This document shows, in pieces, positions 18,688-27,985 of a stretch of DNA of 64,000 nucleotides. This DNA is from Arachnia propionica (GTDB lineage: Bacteria > Actinomycetota > Actinomycetes > Propionibacteriales > Propionibacteriaceae). The notes below the pieces were generated by a model. That model ran no database searches. It worked only from the letters and a program-made list of their open reading frames with translations, and had not been told where the DNA came from. Where the stretch lies: the NCBI RefSeq assembly GCF_037055325.1, contig NZ_CP146373.1, positions 2,232,001 through 2,296,000 of the forward strand. Reading direction: 5' to 3'. The position numbers and the translations under genes were made by a program. How positions within the stretch are numbered: the first letter of the stretch is position 1; the number at the start of each line of letters is the position of its first letter.

Positions 18688-20099
18688 GCGCCGCCACCGG
18701 TTTGACCGGCCTCACGTTCCAGCTCACCCGCGCGCGCTTCGCGGTTCGCCAAGGCGAAGCCCTACTGTTTTTCGCAGCTGTGCTGGCCAATACCATCTCC
18801 GCCGCCCTGGCTTTCACCGTGGCGGGCGGAACGATGATGTTCTACACCCGCTGGGAACAGCCCACCGGACTGCTGGCGGCTCTGAAGGCGGAAGATCCCT
18901 CCTTCGACTTGATCCTGGGTTTCTACGTGGTGCTTGCCTTGATTGCCACGGCTCTGCTGGTACCCGCGATGACCTCCCTGTCGGCATCAGCAGCCGTGCT
19001 GGGGGCGCAGGGTCGTGAGCAGCGGCTGTCAGCTCTTCGACTGCTCGGACTGAGCTCCGGCGATGTGACCCGCATGTCGTTGATCGACTCGGCCATCCAG
19101 GCGAGCATCGGCACTCTCCTCGGTGGTCTGCTCTACCTGGTGACCGCTCCCTTCTGGGGGGCGCTCGAATTCCAGGGGGAACCAACGGCCCTGATCCTGC
19201 CCTGGTGGCTGGCACTGACCGTTACCGCTTTGAACATCGTCATCGCGCTGATCGCCACCTGGTGGGGGCTGCGACAGGTCCGGATCTCCCCACTCGGTGT
19301 CGCCCGCCGTGGCGCGAAACCCCGAATGACCTGGAAACGGGTTGTGGCTTTCCTCACAATTCTGGTCGTGACCTTCGTCGTAATGCCTCGTCTCCTGTCC
19401 GGAGGTGAAGCCATGGCCTATGTGGTGCTGGCTGCACTGATCAGTAGCGTGATCTTCGGCTACAACCTCTTCGGACCGTGGATGCTCCAGATCTTCGCCC
19501 GTCTCTACCGTCTGATTCCCGGCCCCGCAGCGCTGATGGCCGGACGCCGAATCATGGCCGATCCCCGCAGCACCTGGCGTCGCATCGGCGGGCTGGGAAT
19601 CCTGGCGCTCATAGCGGGCTATCTAGGATCGATGCCCTTCGAGATGAACAGCAACATCAATGCTCTCATGCGAACTTTTGCGGACAAAGCCAGGTGGGAC
19701 CTCGCCAAGGGAGTAGTCATCACCTTGACGGTTGCTCTGCTGCTGACTGCCACTGCCATCCTCATCAGCCAGGCCTCGTCCATATTCGAAAGGGCCGGTC
19801 TCACGGTCGCGCTGCACCGCCTCGGCACACCCAGTTCCTTCCACACGAAGGCACGGTGGCTGGAGAACCTGGGGCCGCTGGCGCTGGTCACCGTGGTCGG
19901 ATACCTCGTTGGCCTCGGCATTGCCCAGCCAGTGCTGATGGCCATGGAGAAAAAGCTCGGGCAGCAGGCCTCCGAGGCCGGAAACGTGGTGGTGGCCGCA
20001 GTGCTCGTAGGTGGCTTCGTCCTCGCCGCCCTGGCGCTGGCGGCCACCCAGCCCCTGCAAAATCAGGTGCTGCACACTCAGCGGCGTCGCAACGACTGA
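18684..20099 (+). CDS. FtsX-like ABC transporter permease
   Basis: This 471-residue membrane protein pairs with the upstream ATPase. An N-terminal helix (LLFFAAVLANTISAALAFTV) and two groups of hydrophobic segments (around 70-190 and 215-460) frame the FtsX-like pattern ASAAVLGAQGREQRLSALRL followed by SLIDSAIQASIGTLLGGLLY. The large extracellular domain of MacB is absent, so this is the compact type. It ends convergently with the permease gene at 20152, with a hairpin between them. Confidence 0.88.
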   Translation: MSAATGLTGLTFQLTRARFAVRQGEALLFFAAVLANTISAALAFTVAGGTMMFYTRWEQPTGLLAALKAEDPSFDLILGFYVVLALIATALLVPAMTSLSASAAVLGAQGREQRLSALRLLGLSSGDVTRMSLIDSAIQASIGTLLGGLLYLVTAPFWGALEFQGEPTALILPWWLALTVTALNIVIALIATWWGLRQVRISPLGVARRGAKPRMTWKRVVAFLTILVVTFVVMPRLLSGGEAMAYVVLAALISSVIFGYNLFGPWMLQIFARLYRLIPGPAALMAGRRIMADPRSTWRRIGGLGILALIAGYLGSMPFEMNSNINALMRTFADKARWDLAKGVVITLTVALLLTATAILISQASSIFERAGLTVALHRLGTPSSFHTKARWLENLGPLALVTVVGYLVGLGIAQPVLMAMEKKLGQQASEAGNVVVAAVLVGGFVLAALALAATQPLQNQVLHTQRRRND

Positions 20100-20110
20100 G
20101 CACTCACTGG

Positions 20111-20151
20111 CCTCCCGACCCGGAACGGCGGTACGCCCCCGGGCCGGGAGG
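20111..20151. terminator. Bidirectional terminator between convergent permease genes
   Basis: CCTCCCGACCCGG (20111-20123) pairs with CCGGGCCGGGAGG (20139-20151), with one internal mismatch pair and a 15-base loop. It lies in the 52-base gap between two convergent genes. Confidence 0.75.
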
Positions 20152-20934
20152 TCACGACTGTGCCCCGACGTAACTGCGCACCGCCATCCGCCACGTGCCG
20201 ATGGCCAGCAGGACGGAACCCGCGAACGAAACCGCGAGCAACACCAGCTGACCGCTCTCGAAGAAGCTGTTCGCTGGGACGGTGATGGCCAGTCCGACCG
20301 GAACCACGAAGGTCAGGATGATCTGCAGTGGAAGCGCATGGAGACCCAGGGGCCAGCGTCCCACGGTCTCGAGGATCTGATTCGCCACGATGAGCACCCC
20401 CTTACCTCTGCGCATCATCATGCCGAGGCCGGCGATCAGGTAGCACCATGCGGCGAGCGTACCGATCCCCAAGGCGAGCGCCACGACGTAGTGGGCAATC
20501 CTCAGCAGACCACCACCAGCATTCAGCCAGGTCGCAATCGTGATCCCGACTCCGAGCAGCACGTGGGTCAGAGGACCGAACGCCACCTCTGACAAACCGA
20601 TCAGGAACAGTCGTGGTCCGGGGTTCAGCAGAATCAGGTCGGCACTTCCGTCGTGAATACCCTCGATGAACCGGACCGTCGACGGGTACAACGCCACCTC
20701 GATGACCCCGAGGACGATGAAATGCGTACCGAGCAGAAAGACCAGCCCCTGGGCTGACCAGCCCGCCAGCACCGACGTCCTGGACGCGACGAACCACAAG
20801 CCGAGAAGATCCGCGCTCAAGGTGATACCGCTCAGCAGGAGCGACATCCAGAAATCCGTCCGGTAGGCCCAGAGCCTGGTCACACTCATCTTCAGCAGCG
20901 CCGAGAAGCAGCGAAGGAGGTATCGGATCCGCAT
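20152..20934 (-). CDS. ABC-2 type permease (DUF990 family), subunit 2
   Basis: This 260-residue protein has six hydrophobic segments and belongs to the ABC2_membrane_6/DUF990 group of exporter permeases. Features include MRIRYLLRCFSALLKMSVTR at the start, TDFWMSLLLSGITL and the conserved FIEGIHDGSADLILLNPGP near residue 100. The ATG at 20934 lies just inside the stop of the upstream permease gene. An upstream in-frame start exists but would be inside that gene. It forms a three-gene exporter with 20936-22695; the substrate is unknown. Confidence 0.88.
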   Translation of the reverse strand: MRIRYLLRCFSALLKMSVTRLWAYRTDFWMSLLLSGITLSADLLGLWFVASRTSVLAGWSAQGLVFLLGTHFIVLGVIEVALYPSTVRFIEGIHDGSADLILLNPGPRLFLIGLSEVAFGPLTHVLLGVGITIATWLNAGGGLLRIAHYVVALALGIGTLAAWCYLIAGLGMMMRRGKGVLIVANQILETVGRWPLGLHALPLQIILTFVVPVGLAITVPANSFFESGQLVLLAVSFAGSVLLAIGTWRMAVRSYVGAQS

Positions 20935-20935
20935 C

Positions 20936-21715
20936 TCAAGCCACCACCGTCTCGAATCGGGCCACCGCCCTGCGCGACAACACAACAGCCGACAGCAACG
21001 CCAACACGGCCCACAACGCCTGCTGTCCCAGAACCACCCACCCGGAGACGCCGTCATCGAACAGGCTCAACGGCAGCGCCAGCATGCTCGGGAACGGGGT
21101 CAGCGACGCGGCCGTGTCAAACCAGTCCGGGAGCAACTCCAGCGGGGCAAAGCTGCCCGAGGCCAAACCCTGAACCGCAAAGTACAAGCCATTGACGGCA
21201 TTCATCCGTGTGGTCCAGAAGGACAACTGCGCAAGCCCCCACTCGATGAGAAACCGGATCACGATCGCCATCACCAGGGATGCGAAGAAGAACACAGCAC
21301 GATCCCATCGAACGTCCAGGTAGGCCTTCCCCACGATCCACATCACCGCCCCACCGACCAAAGCCACGGGCCCGGAGAAGAGCTTCGAACCCAGCGTGAG
21401 CGCCAGATCGCGACCCACGACAGCGCCCGGGCGCAGCAACTGGAGGGCATAGTCGCCGGAACGGATCCGATCACCGTAATCCCACATCAGCCAGGTGTAG
21501 GACAGGTTGTTCACGACGAACGCCATGCTGAAGTACGCCGTCAGCCTCGCTCCACCAGCGCCGCCACCGATCCCCTCCACATTCGTCCAGATCGCCAGCA
21601 TGACGACCGGCTGGAGGAGACTCAACACAATCCACACGACAGCGGCCCCCGGGTAACGCCACTCCGCCCGGTAGAAGACGAGGGCCTCCGCCCAGACTCC
21701 CCTGATCGTTCTCAC
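20936..21715 (-). CDS. ABC-2 type permease (DUF990 family), subunit 1
   Basis: This 259-residue protein has six predicted membrane segments. It begins MRTIRGVWAEALVFYRAEWR and shows the family features YTWLMWDYGDRIRSGDYALQ and LLRPGAVVGRD, the cytoplasmic coupling region. It overlaps the upstream ATPase gene by 4 bases and the downstream permease nearly touches it, so the three are one operon. Confidence 0.88.
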   Translation of the reverse strand: MRTIRGVWAEALVFYRAEWRYPGAAVVWIVLSLLQPVVMLAIWTNVEGIGGGAGGARLTAYFSMAFVVNNLSYTWLMWDYGDRIRSGDYALQLLRPGAVVGRDLALTLGSKLFSGPVALVGGAVMWIVGKAYLDVRWDRAVFFFASLVMAIVIRFLIEWGLAQLSFWTTRMNAVNGLYFAVQGLASGSFAPLELLPDWFDTAASLTPFPSMLALPLSLFDDGVSGWVVLGQQALWAVLALLSAVVLSRRAVARFETVVA

Positions 21716-22695
21716 CCGACCCCACCCTCGGCATACAACGCGGCAACCAGGTCGTTCATGTCAGGACGTCCGATGGTGATCTCCGTGAATGCCACCCCAG
21801 CCCCGGTCAGGGCATCAACCACCTCACGCGAGGACGCGTTCGTGTCGAACCGGAACACCGAGGCGTCGGATCCCGGAACCTCCCTGTGTTCGAAAGCCGC
21901 AATCACCCTCCTTGCCTCGTCGACACGCCCCGGATCGAGGGTGAGGCCCACACGCAGAGGAAGGGGAGCGTGAGAGACCATGTCCTGCAGTGACCCGTCG
22001 AATACGAGCCTTCCACCGTCGAGGAGCAGGGCCCGGTCACACACCGCCTCGACGTCCTCCATGTAGTGGCTCGTCAGGATGATCGTCGCCCCCGTATCAC
22101 GGTTGTACTCCCGCAGGAAACCACGAAGCGACCTCTGCGAGGCAGCATCAAGCCCGATCGTCGGCTCGTCGAGCAACACCAGCTCGGGAAGGTGCAGCAG
22201 CCCCATCGCCAGCTCCCCACGCATCCTCTCCCCCAGCGACAGGGTCCTGACGGGACGGTCGATATAGGCTCCCAATCCGAGGAGCTCCTCGAACCGCGCC
22301 AGGGTCTCGTCGAACTCATCGCGAGAGATGTCGTACAGCACCCGTTGCAGCTCCAAAGAGGCACGCAGGGGCACGTCCAGGTTGGCCCTCTGCTTCTGCC
22401 CCATGATCAGGGAGGTACGCATGAGAAACCCGCGGGACCTGCGGGCCGGGGTTTCACCCAAACAGGAAATGGTCCCCTCGCTCGGTCGCAGAACCCCGGA
22501 GAGCATCCGCATCATGGTGGACTTGCCCGCCCCGTTCGGCCCCAGCAGGGCCACCGACTCACCCGCCGCAACCCGGAACGAGACATCATTGACGGCCCGC
22601 CCCCTACCGGTCTTCGATCCGCGGGGCCGCCGGTAAGCGCGACTCACACGTGAAACCTCAATCACCGGCGAACTTTCACCATCACTTCGCATCAC
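21712..22695 (-). CDS. ABC transporter ATP-binding protein (ABC-2 exporter)
   Basis: This 327-residue ATPase has Walker A LLGPNGAGKST, a degenerate signature LSLGERMRGELA in place of LSGGQ, Walker B LVLLDEPTIGLD and H-loop LTSHYMEDVE. After the nucleotide-binding domain it has about 90 extra residues, typical of DUF4162-like C-terminal domains in drug and polymer exporters. It is the first gene of the operon with two DUF990 permeases; its promoter should lie just right of 22695. Confidence 0.9.
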   Translation of the reverse strand: MMRSDGESSPVIEVSRVSRAYRRPRGSKTGRGRAVNDVSFRVAAGESVALLGPNGAGKSTMMRMLSGVLRPSEGTISCLGETPARRSRGFLMRTSLIMGQKQRANLDVPLRASLELQRVLYDISRDEFDETLARFEELLGLGAYIDRPVRTLSLGERMRGELAMGLLHLPELVLLDEPTIGLDAASQRSLRGFLREYNRDTGATIILTSHYMEDVEAVCDRALLLDGGRLVFDGSLQDMVSHAPLPLRVGLTLDPGRVDEARRVIAAFEHREVPGSDASVFRFDTNASSREVVDALTGAGVAFTEITIGRPDMNDLVAALYAEGGVG

Positions 22696-22933
22696 ACCAC
22701 CCCAGCTATCCCGACCCTCATCCTCGCGGGTCCGGCGCTCTCATCCCGTACAACGAATACTCCGACGCCCTCTCCTTTCAAGGCGTTCGGTTTCCCCGCG
22801 ATCCGCCCCTGATGGTATCAATCGCGAGAGGCTCTGTCAGTTCCCTCGGCCCTCATAGAACCCGAACCAGGCCGCTGCTCTCATTCGACGCGAAAGTTAT
22901 CGACAACAAGTACCAACAGACGAAGTCGTCCTG

Positions 22934-23014
22934 TGAGGCGTGTTCACAACCATCGTCAAACGCGCTCTGACCAGGGGTTTCGCTGGCGAACGCAACACCC
23001 TCGACTAAACCTCA
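22934..23014. repeat. Degenerate copy of the miniature element
   Basis: This 81-base segment starts TGAGGCGTGTTCACA and ends TAAACCTCA. Aligned without gaps it matches the element at 23405-23485 over its whole length at roughly two thirds of positions by eye; shared blocks include TCTGAC-AGGGG and TTCACA. Its ends are decayed and no matching target duplication is seen, so it looks older. Confidence 0.65.
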
Positions 23015-23405
23015 CTGCCCACGAAATTACGTAGCCCCCCACTCCACTCCCGCATGATTAGAAGTTGCCGGATTTCGCTCCCCAGAACATCAATCCGGGT
23101 ATAGTCCCAAACATGCTAATCCTCGGAGGGAACAGGCCACAAAGATGCATCTCTGCATTGATACCGCGATCTACTCAACAGGATAGGCTTACCAAACTAC
23201 GTCACCTCGCATTGACCACGACATCCGCCCTACCCGGCTTCCGTCGAATTAGCTCAACGCAGACCGTCTCATTATCAGCACCGCATCTCGGCGACTGCAC
23301 ACCTAGCACGCATCCACACACTTGCACGCGGGTCACACGGCACGGCCTACCATCAATTTTTCCTGGTCCAAATATTCTATTAACTAAAAGTGAGAACTTT
23401 ACATT

Positions 23406-23484
23406 GAGCCTTATTCACAGCCTTCCTCAAGTGCGCCCTGACTAGGGGCTTTGCTGGCCGACACGCCGTCTGTGAATAAGCCTC
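23406..23484. mobile_element. Miniature inverted-repeat element (MITE) related to the IS5-type element
   Basis: This 79-base non-coding element has terminal inverted repeats GAGCCTTATTCACAG (23406-23420) and CTGTGAATAAGCCTC (23470-23484), with one mismatch. It is flanked by a direct ATT on both sides (23403-23405 and 23485-23487). The terminal GAGGCTTATTCA is the same as that of the IS at 53419-54320, so this looks like a non-autonomous element moved by that transposase family. Confidence 0.75.
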
Positions 23485-23573
23485 ATTATATCCCACGAAG
23501 CGTTGTACCCACCGAAACCCAGAAACCCTTCCAACTGCCCCCATGAAACATCTCGAAGCAGGAATACCTAATA

Positions 23574-24263
23574 ATGTTTTCTAAGCAAAAAAATCCCATT
23601 CACCACCCACCCCCAACCGATCACAGTCGCATCTCACTCGCCATTATCGATGGCGATATGTTTGTTCGCCAAACCCTTACGGAAATTTTCACTCAAACGA
23701 CCGATATACAGGTAGCTTCAACGCTGGATAATGCAGAGGAGGCAGTGCATTATATTCAACACAATCCTGTCGATGTCGCATTGATGGATATTCACTTACC
23801 AGGAATTTCAGGCATTAAGGCAACCTCTATCATTCGACACCACTATCCACAAGTTCGGGTGCTCATCATGGCCTCCGCGGCGAGCCGGAACTCAATCGAC
23901 ACGGCGATGACAGCCGGAGCGACGGGATACTTGCTCAAGAATACGCGCACGTCTCAGCTCATAGCAGCTATTCGAGCTGTGGTCCAAGACCTTTCCGTAT
24001 TCTCACCAGACTTGCTCAACCAGATTCTACCGAATCGTCATCACACAATGCGGACAGCAAACGAACTGGCCATTACACAAAAAGAGCTCATGGTGTTGCA
24101 CTACCTGAACCGGGGGCTGCGAAATGCAGACATTGCCGACAAAATCTACGTCTCCGTCTCCAGCGTCAAAACCTATATCCATTGCCTACTGAAAAAACTC
24201 GGAGTTGACAGCCGCTTGAAGCTCGTAGCACGTGCCCGCGAACTCGGCCTCCTCGAGGATTAA
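23574..24263 (+). CDS. LuxR-family response regulator next to RiPP cluster
   Basis: This 229-residue regulator has a receiver domain with phosphoacceptor Asp72 (VDVALMDIHLPG) and conserved Lys in GYLLKNT. The acidic pocket is Asp26-Gly-Asp28 rather than the usual adjacent pair. A LuxR-type helix-turn-helix follows (ITQKELMVLHYLNRGLRNAD). The extra N-terminal ~18 residues are His/Pro-rich. AGGAATACC precedes the ATG. There is no kinase gene next to it, so it is an orphan. It is convergent with the ABC permease at 24260 (stops overlap by 3 bases). Its lower GC matches the RiPP genes, so it is a candidate regulator of them. Confidence 0.88.
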   Translation: MFSKQKNPIHHPPPTDHSRISLAIIDGDMFVRQTLTEIFTQTTDIQVASTLDNAEEAVHYIQHNPVDVALMDIHLPGISGIKATSIIRHHYPQVRVLIMASAASRNSIDTAMTAGATGYLLKNTRTSQLIAAIRAVVQDLSVFSPDLLNQILPNRHHTMRTANELAITQKELMVLHYLNRGLRNADIADKIYVSVSSVKTYIHCLLKKLGVDSRLKLVARARELGLLED

Positions 24264-25351
24264 GAATCAATCGTCGCACGTCTAAAGGGCACGGTCAAAG
24301 CAATGGCCCCGGCGACTGCCAACAGGGCTGCGACGACAACGGAGAAAGTAGACACATCTTCGGACACCATACGAACCGGCATGACCATGGAACTGACAAT
24401 CGGTACATAGGAGAGGATCACCTGTGGCATTCCTTGGAGATACATCGCTGCAAACCACATTCCCATCAACCCAAGGTTGAGTGGAACTGATGCGTCACGC
24501 AACGCATCCATGTTTCGGGACCGAAGCCCAATCAAGGCCCAGAGAAGGCACACGTTGAGATAGCCGAGAACAAACAACGGAACATAGGCGACAAGAACAC
24601 TCGAACCCAACGATTCTATAAGACCACTGGGCAGTGCGCGCCGCAACAGGAGCAATGCCGCGAGCAACAAAGTCATCTGAACAACCGAGATGGTGATGTT
24701 CGCTATTAATTTACCTAATATGAGGGCACGGAGAGGCATCAATTGCCTCAGGGTGTCATACACCCCTAATTTTTTGTCCTCGACGATACTGACAGCCAGC
24801 TGTTGGCCAACCATCAAGCCCGCGAACAGGAATCCGCAGCCGAGCGCGGCAGCGAAGAGCTGTCGTGTGACAACATCTTGGGTCTTCGCGCCATCTGCCG
24901 CAAGAGCTACTCGGACTTGATCATCGGCGGCGCCTCGTTCCACTGCTATCCACTGCCACGCTATAGCATGGGCGACCTGGGTTCCGGAGCCTGCGATCGA
25001 TTCTGGAATCGTGACAGTCACCTTGAGGGTCGACTCCGAACCTGCCAGAGAAATCTGCGCCCGAATCACATCTTGGGACGCTGCAGTTCCCGGTTCCACC
25101 GGCTCACACAAAGCCACCACTCCCGAACCCCGCCAGCCAGCACACAGGGATTGCGCCAAAGGCACGGCTGCCGATTCTGCCTCAACAACCATGCTCTTAT
25201 CACTCTTCGAGGTCTGCAGATACTGAAATATCGCCACTGCCCCAACCAACGCTAGCGAACCGATCATGGCAACGATGAAGCTGCGATTTAGGAGCTTCCT
25301 GAAGATCTCTCGCCTGGCCACGATAAGGAACTGCATCCACGTGAATGGCAA
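24260..25351 (-). CDS. ABC-2 type permease of RiPP cluster
   Basis: This 363-residue membrane protein is a likely exporter or immunity permease. It has one N-terminal helix (FIVAMIGSLALVGAVAIF), an external domain of ~140 residues, then about five more helices (e.g. LFAAALGCGFLFAGLMVGQQ), the NatB/ABC2_membrane_3 layout. The best start is TTG at 25351: AGGAGG lies 6 bases before it, and it sits right behind the stop of the ATPase gene (25353). Starts at 25399 (GTG) and 25336 (ATG) are in frame but have no ribosome site. Confidence 0.85.
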   Translation of the reverse strand: MPFTWMQFLIVARREIFRKLLNRSFIVAMIGSLALVGAVAIFQYLQTSKSDKSMVVEAESAAVPLAQSLCAGWRGSGVVALCEPVEPGTAASQDVIRAQISLAGSESTLKVTVTIPESIAGSGTQVAHAIAWQWIAVERGAADDQVRVALAADGAKTQDVVTRQLFAAALGCGFLFAGLMVGQQLAVSIVEDKKLGVYDTLRQLMPLRALILGKLIANITISVVQMTLLLAALLLLRRALPSGLIESLGSSVLVAYVPLFVLGYLNVCLLWALIGLRSRNMDALRDASVPLNLGLMGMWFAAMYLQGMPQVILSYVPIVSSMVMPVRMVSEDVSTFSVVVAALLAVAGAIALTVPFRRATIDS

Positions 25352-25352
25352 T

Positions 25353-26225
25353 TTACTCCTCCTCGCACGCACGGCGGGAACAAGCATCGTAAAACTCACG
25401 CATTCGAGTGCGATTTTTCTGACTCAGAGAGAAAATACCTCCCCATGATATGGACTGCGCCAATCTCGCCCTGACTTCATGAGTATCAGGCATCGCCTCG
25501 ACACTCCCATCGGGCATGGTTACTTCCCATTCGCGACTCCCTTCGTGCATACCAAGGGTTGTCGATTCAGCACGCCCGGCATGGATCACCGTGACTCGGT
25601 CGCACAACCGCTCCAGAACATCAAGCTGATGTGAAGATAGAATCACTGCAACTCCTTCCTCCTTACGACTTCTGAGAAGGTCAGAAAGTGCATCAACCCC
25701 CTCCACATCCAGCCCAGAGAAAGGCTCATCCCAGAGAATGCAGTGCTGGGAACACACCAAGGCGGCAGCAATCTGGACCCGTTGCTGATTGCCAAGTGAC
25801 AGCTCTCCCACCCGACGCCCAACAAGGGAATCCAATCCGAGGGAGGAGACGACTTCTCCGAAGAACTCATTTCGACGAGCACGAGGGTGGCGCAGCCGGG
25901 CGTAGAACTCCACGGTCTGACGAACGGTGTCCTGTGGATATAAGCCACGCTCTTCAGGCATAAAGCTGAAGGACCGCTGCACTTTTTCCCTCAGAGGAAC
26001 ATCATCCCACGTGATGGAACCTCCATCAGGCCGGGTGAGCCCAACGACACAACGAAGTAGCGTTGATTTTCCTGCCCCATTGGGACCAACCAAGGCAGTA
26101 ATCTCACCCCGAGGCGCCCATAGCCGCACTCCCCTCAGAGCCTTGACGGTCCCGAATGACTTCTCGATACCCTCACACAGCAGACCACCCCCGGGCGGAG
26201 CAGCGTGCCGCGCATGATATTTCAC
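25353..26225 (-). CDS. ABC transporter ATP-binding protein of RiPP cluster
   Basis: This 290-residue ATPase has Walker A LVGPNGAGKST, signature LSLGNQQR (variant of LSGGQ), Walker B CILWDEPFSGLD and H-loop LSSHQLD. It resembles CcmA/NatA-type exporters. It overlaps the small membrane protein gene by 4 bases and is followed directly by the permease. Together they probably export the peptide made by this cluster or protect the cell from it. Confidence 0.9.
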   Translation of the reverse strand: MKYHARHAAPPGGGLLCEGIEKSFGTVKALRGVRLWAPRGEITALVGPNGAGKSTLLRCVVGLTRPDGGSITWDDVPLREKVQRSFSFMPEERGLYPQDTVRQTVEFYARLRHPRARRNEFFGEVVSSLGLDSLVGRRVGELSLGNQQRVQIAAALVCSQHCILWDEPFSGLDVEGVDALSDLLRSRKEEGVAVILSSHQLDVLERLCDRVTVIHAGRAESTTLGMHEGSREWEVTMPDGSVEAMPDTHEVRARLAQSISWGGIFSLSQKNRTRMREFYDACSRRACEEE

Positions 26226-26446
26226 CGTTCTACAGGCTCGGTAGTCTCAGATCTCCCCCTGTTTCGCCGACGTGCGTACGCTGCAATGAGACTGGAGGAT
26301 ACCACCGCCATCAGGACACACCCAACAGTGATGGGTTGCCTCAGAGAAGGAGGCGCATAGAAGCCAGTCGTCAAGGCTAGGCCCGTGAAGAGGGCCACTA
26401 CGCATATGATCAAGATTACAACTTTACCTGAAAGGTCACTAGTCAT
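26222..26446 (-). CDS. Small two-helix membrane protein (candidate immunity protein)
   Basis: I do not recognise a family. The product has 74 residues with two clear membrane helices (VVILIICVVALFTGLALTTG and ITVGCVLMAVVSSSLIAAYA) and an Arg-rich C-terminus. The ATG at 26446 has GAAAGGAGAAGGG upstream and lies inside the last codons of the radical SAM gene. Its downstream end overlaps the ATPase gene. Small membrane proteins in this position often give self-immunity in bacteriocin clusters; that is inference from context. Confidence 0.72.
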   Translation of the reverse strand: MTSDLSGKVVILIICVVALFTGLALTTGFYAPPSLRQPITVGCVLMAVVSSSLIAAYARRRNRGRSETTEPVER

Positions 26447-27929
26447 CAGCCCTTCTCCTTTCTTGCGCCATAGTACCACCGAAGCCTCTTGACGAAAGCG
26501 AAGACACTTGCGTTTCGCGGCACGAATCACACACCCCAAGCAAATCCGCGCCATTCACCTGCGGAAGAGTTTCGGTTTCAAACCAACGCTCATACCAGCG
26601 GCACCGCACATCGGCTCGAGGAACGAGACTCATGGCCTTGCTGGGGCATCCTTGGCAGAAGTTGAAATACTCACACTCCACGCATTCAACCCCACCGGGC
26701 CTGGGGGCATTTGCCAATTGAAAAGATTTGAGACCACCGAATATTTCACAATACTCGTCCGTCAGTAGATTGCCCAGTCTCCCTAGAGAGTCACCGAAGT
26801 TGCAGGGACGCACGCCAGCCTTTACGTCAACAGCGACGGTGCGATGGCCTGCACCACAGTTTCGAATCTGTTCCACCCCGCCAGCCGCCGTGGGAGCACC
26901 AGCCTGCGTAATCCCGGGGCCGCTGTAACCCGCCTTCTTGAGCGCCTCCTCCAAGCGACGCGAAGTCCCAGCAGAGGCGAGAGCCGAATCGGTAACATTA
27001 CATCCGCGCCCGAAGGGAGCCACCGGAGAAAATGCATGCAGCGCCGGAGCCAATTTGCGCCCCAGAGAAACGAGCTCAGGAACCTCATGCAAAGTCCCTT
27101 CAGAAATGCTCGTGGCAATACGCGTTGGTTTTCCCGCCTCTGTGCATACTCGCACCGCTTCAACGGCTCGCTGGAAAGAATGCCTATGCTTACGGAACAA
27201 GTCGTGCGTGCGCTCGATCCCGTCGATGCTGACCTGAACAGCCACGTTGTCGCGCCCCATGATGGCATCACGCACCTTTCCCGGAACCCCCAGAAGATAC
27301 CCATTGGTCAGGACGCTAACCAGACTGAATTTCGAGCAAGCGAGGTTCAGCATCTCCGTGAATTTTGGATGAATAGTACATTCACCTCCACTTAATTCAA
27401 CCACTTGGACACCATTGGCACTCAGGAGCTCGACCACAGTCGCGAAGGTGTCAATGGACATGAAACTGCCAACATTTTGCCGTGCCGCTATATAGCAGTG
27501 CTCACAAGAGAAATTACAGCGGTCCGTGATTTCGATTACCGCATGTTGCGGATAATAAGCGTCACGCCTGCCCGTGACCTGCGGAGGCCGTGCGGGCGAC
27601 AGTGGCTGCTCGGTCCAGCGAAGCAATCCGCGCATTGAAAGCGCCCAGTTAACAGCTCGATCTGCCAGAACCGGCCCAAAGACTGGATCACTGCCCTTGA
27701 CGTATCGCTCGACGATTTCCTCGAGGGTAACCGTGCCATCAGCAATGCTCACGACATCCACATAGAAACCATCGATCGCAAAATATGCCATAGACATAAA
27801 GCCCCCTCGACTGTCAGCTGCATACCCATTCAACTCCTCGGCTTCTCGGGCATTTTGGAGGCTTATCGACAGACGACCACCACTTGCATCGCGATGAAAT
27901 TTGAAAGCTGGATTCACGTGCGGATACAT
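26439..27929 (-). CDS. Radical SAM/SPASM peptide maturase
   Basis: This 496-residue enzyme is expected to modify the cysteine-rich precursor encoded just upstream. It has an N-terminal segment resembling a RiPP recognition element (GTVTLEEIVERYVKGSDP, about residues 65-105), the radical SAM cluster DRCNFSCEHCY (CxxxCxxC, Cys138, 142, 145), then ELSGGECTIHPKF. Its SPASM domain has further cysteines: NCGAGHRTVAVDVKAGVRPC and CVECEYFNFCQGCP. This arrangement is that of sactipeptide thioether-forming enzymes such as AlbA and of other peptide maturases. The start at 27929 follows CAGGGGAAGAAGG; an ATG at 27950 is in frame without a ribosome site. The exact chemistry is inferred. Confidence 0.88.
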   Translation of the reverse strand: MYPHVNPAFKFHRDASGGRLSISLQNAREAEELNGYAADSRGGFMSMAYFAIDGFYVDVVSIADGTVTLEEIVERYVKGSDPVFGPVLADRAVNWALSMRGLLRWTEQPLSPARPPQVTGRRDAYYPQHAVIEITDRCNFSCEHCYIAARQNVGSFMSIDTFATVVELLSANGVQVVELSGGECTIHPKFTEMLNLACSKFSLVSVLTNGYLLGVPGKVRDAIMGRDNVAVQVSIDGIERTHDLFRKHRHSFQRAVEAVRVCTEAGKPTRIATSISEGTLHEVPELVSLGRKLAPALHAFSPVAPFGRGCNVTDSALASAGTSRRLEEALKKAGYSGPGITQAGAPTAAGGVEQIRNCGAGHRTVAVDVKAGVRPCNFGDSLGRLGNLLTDEYCEIFGGLKSFQLANAPRPGGVECVECEYFNFCQGCPSKAMSLVPRADVRCRWYERWFETETLPQVNGADLLGVCDSCRETQVSSLSSRGFGGTMAQERRRADD

Positions 27930-27985
27930 AGCCTTCTTCCCCTGAACCATGCGATCAGCGACCGCTTCTTACGAAACGTAATTGT

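Larger units (their letters stand above)
22696..23573. other. Low-GC gene-free region with miniature repeat elements
   Basis: This 878-base stretch has no convincing gene and is visibly richer in A+T than the flanks. It contains two related 79-81 base elements (annotated separately). It marks the left border of the RiPP gene region and probably includes the promoters of the ABC-2 operon (left) and of the response regulator gene (right). Confidence 0.7.
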
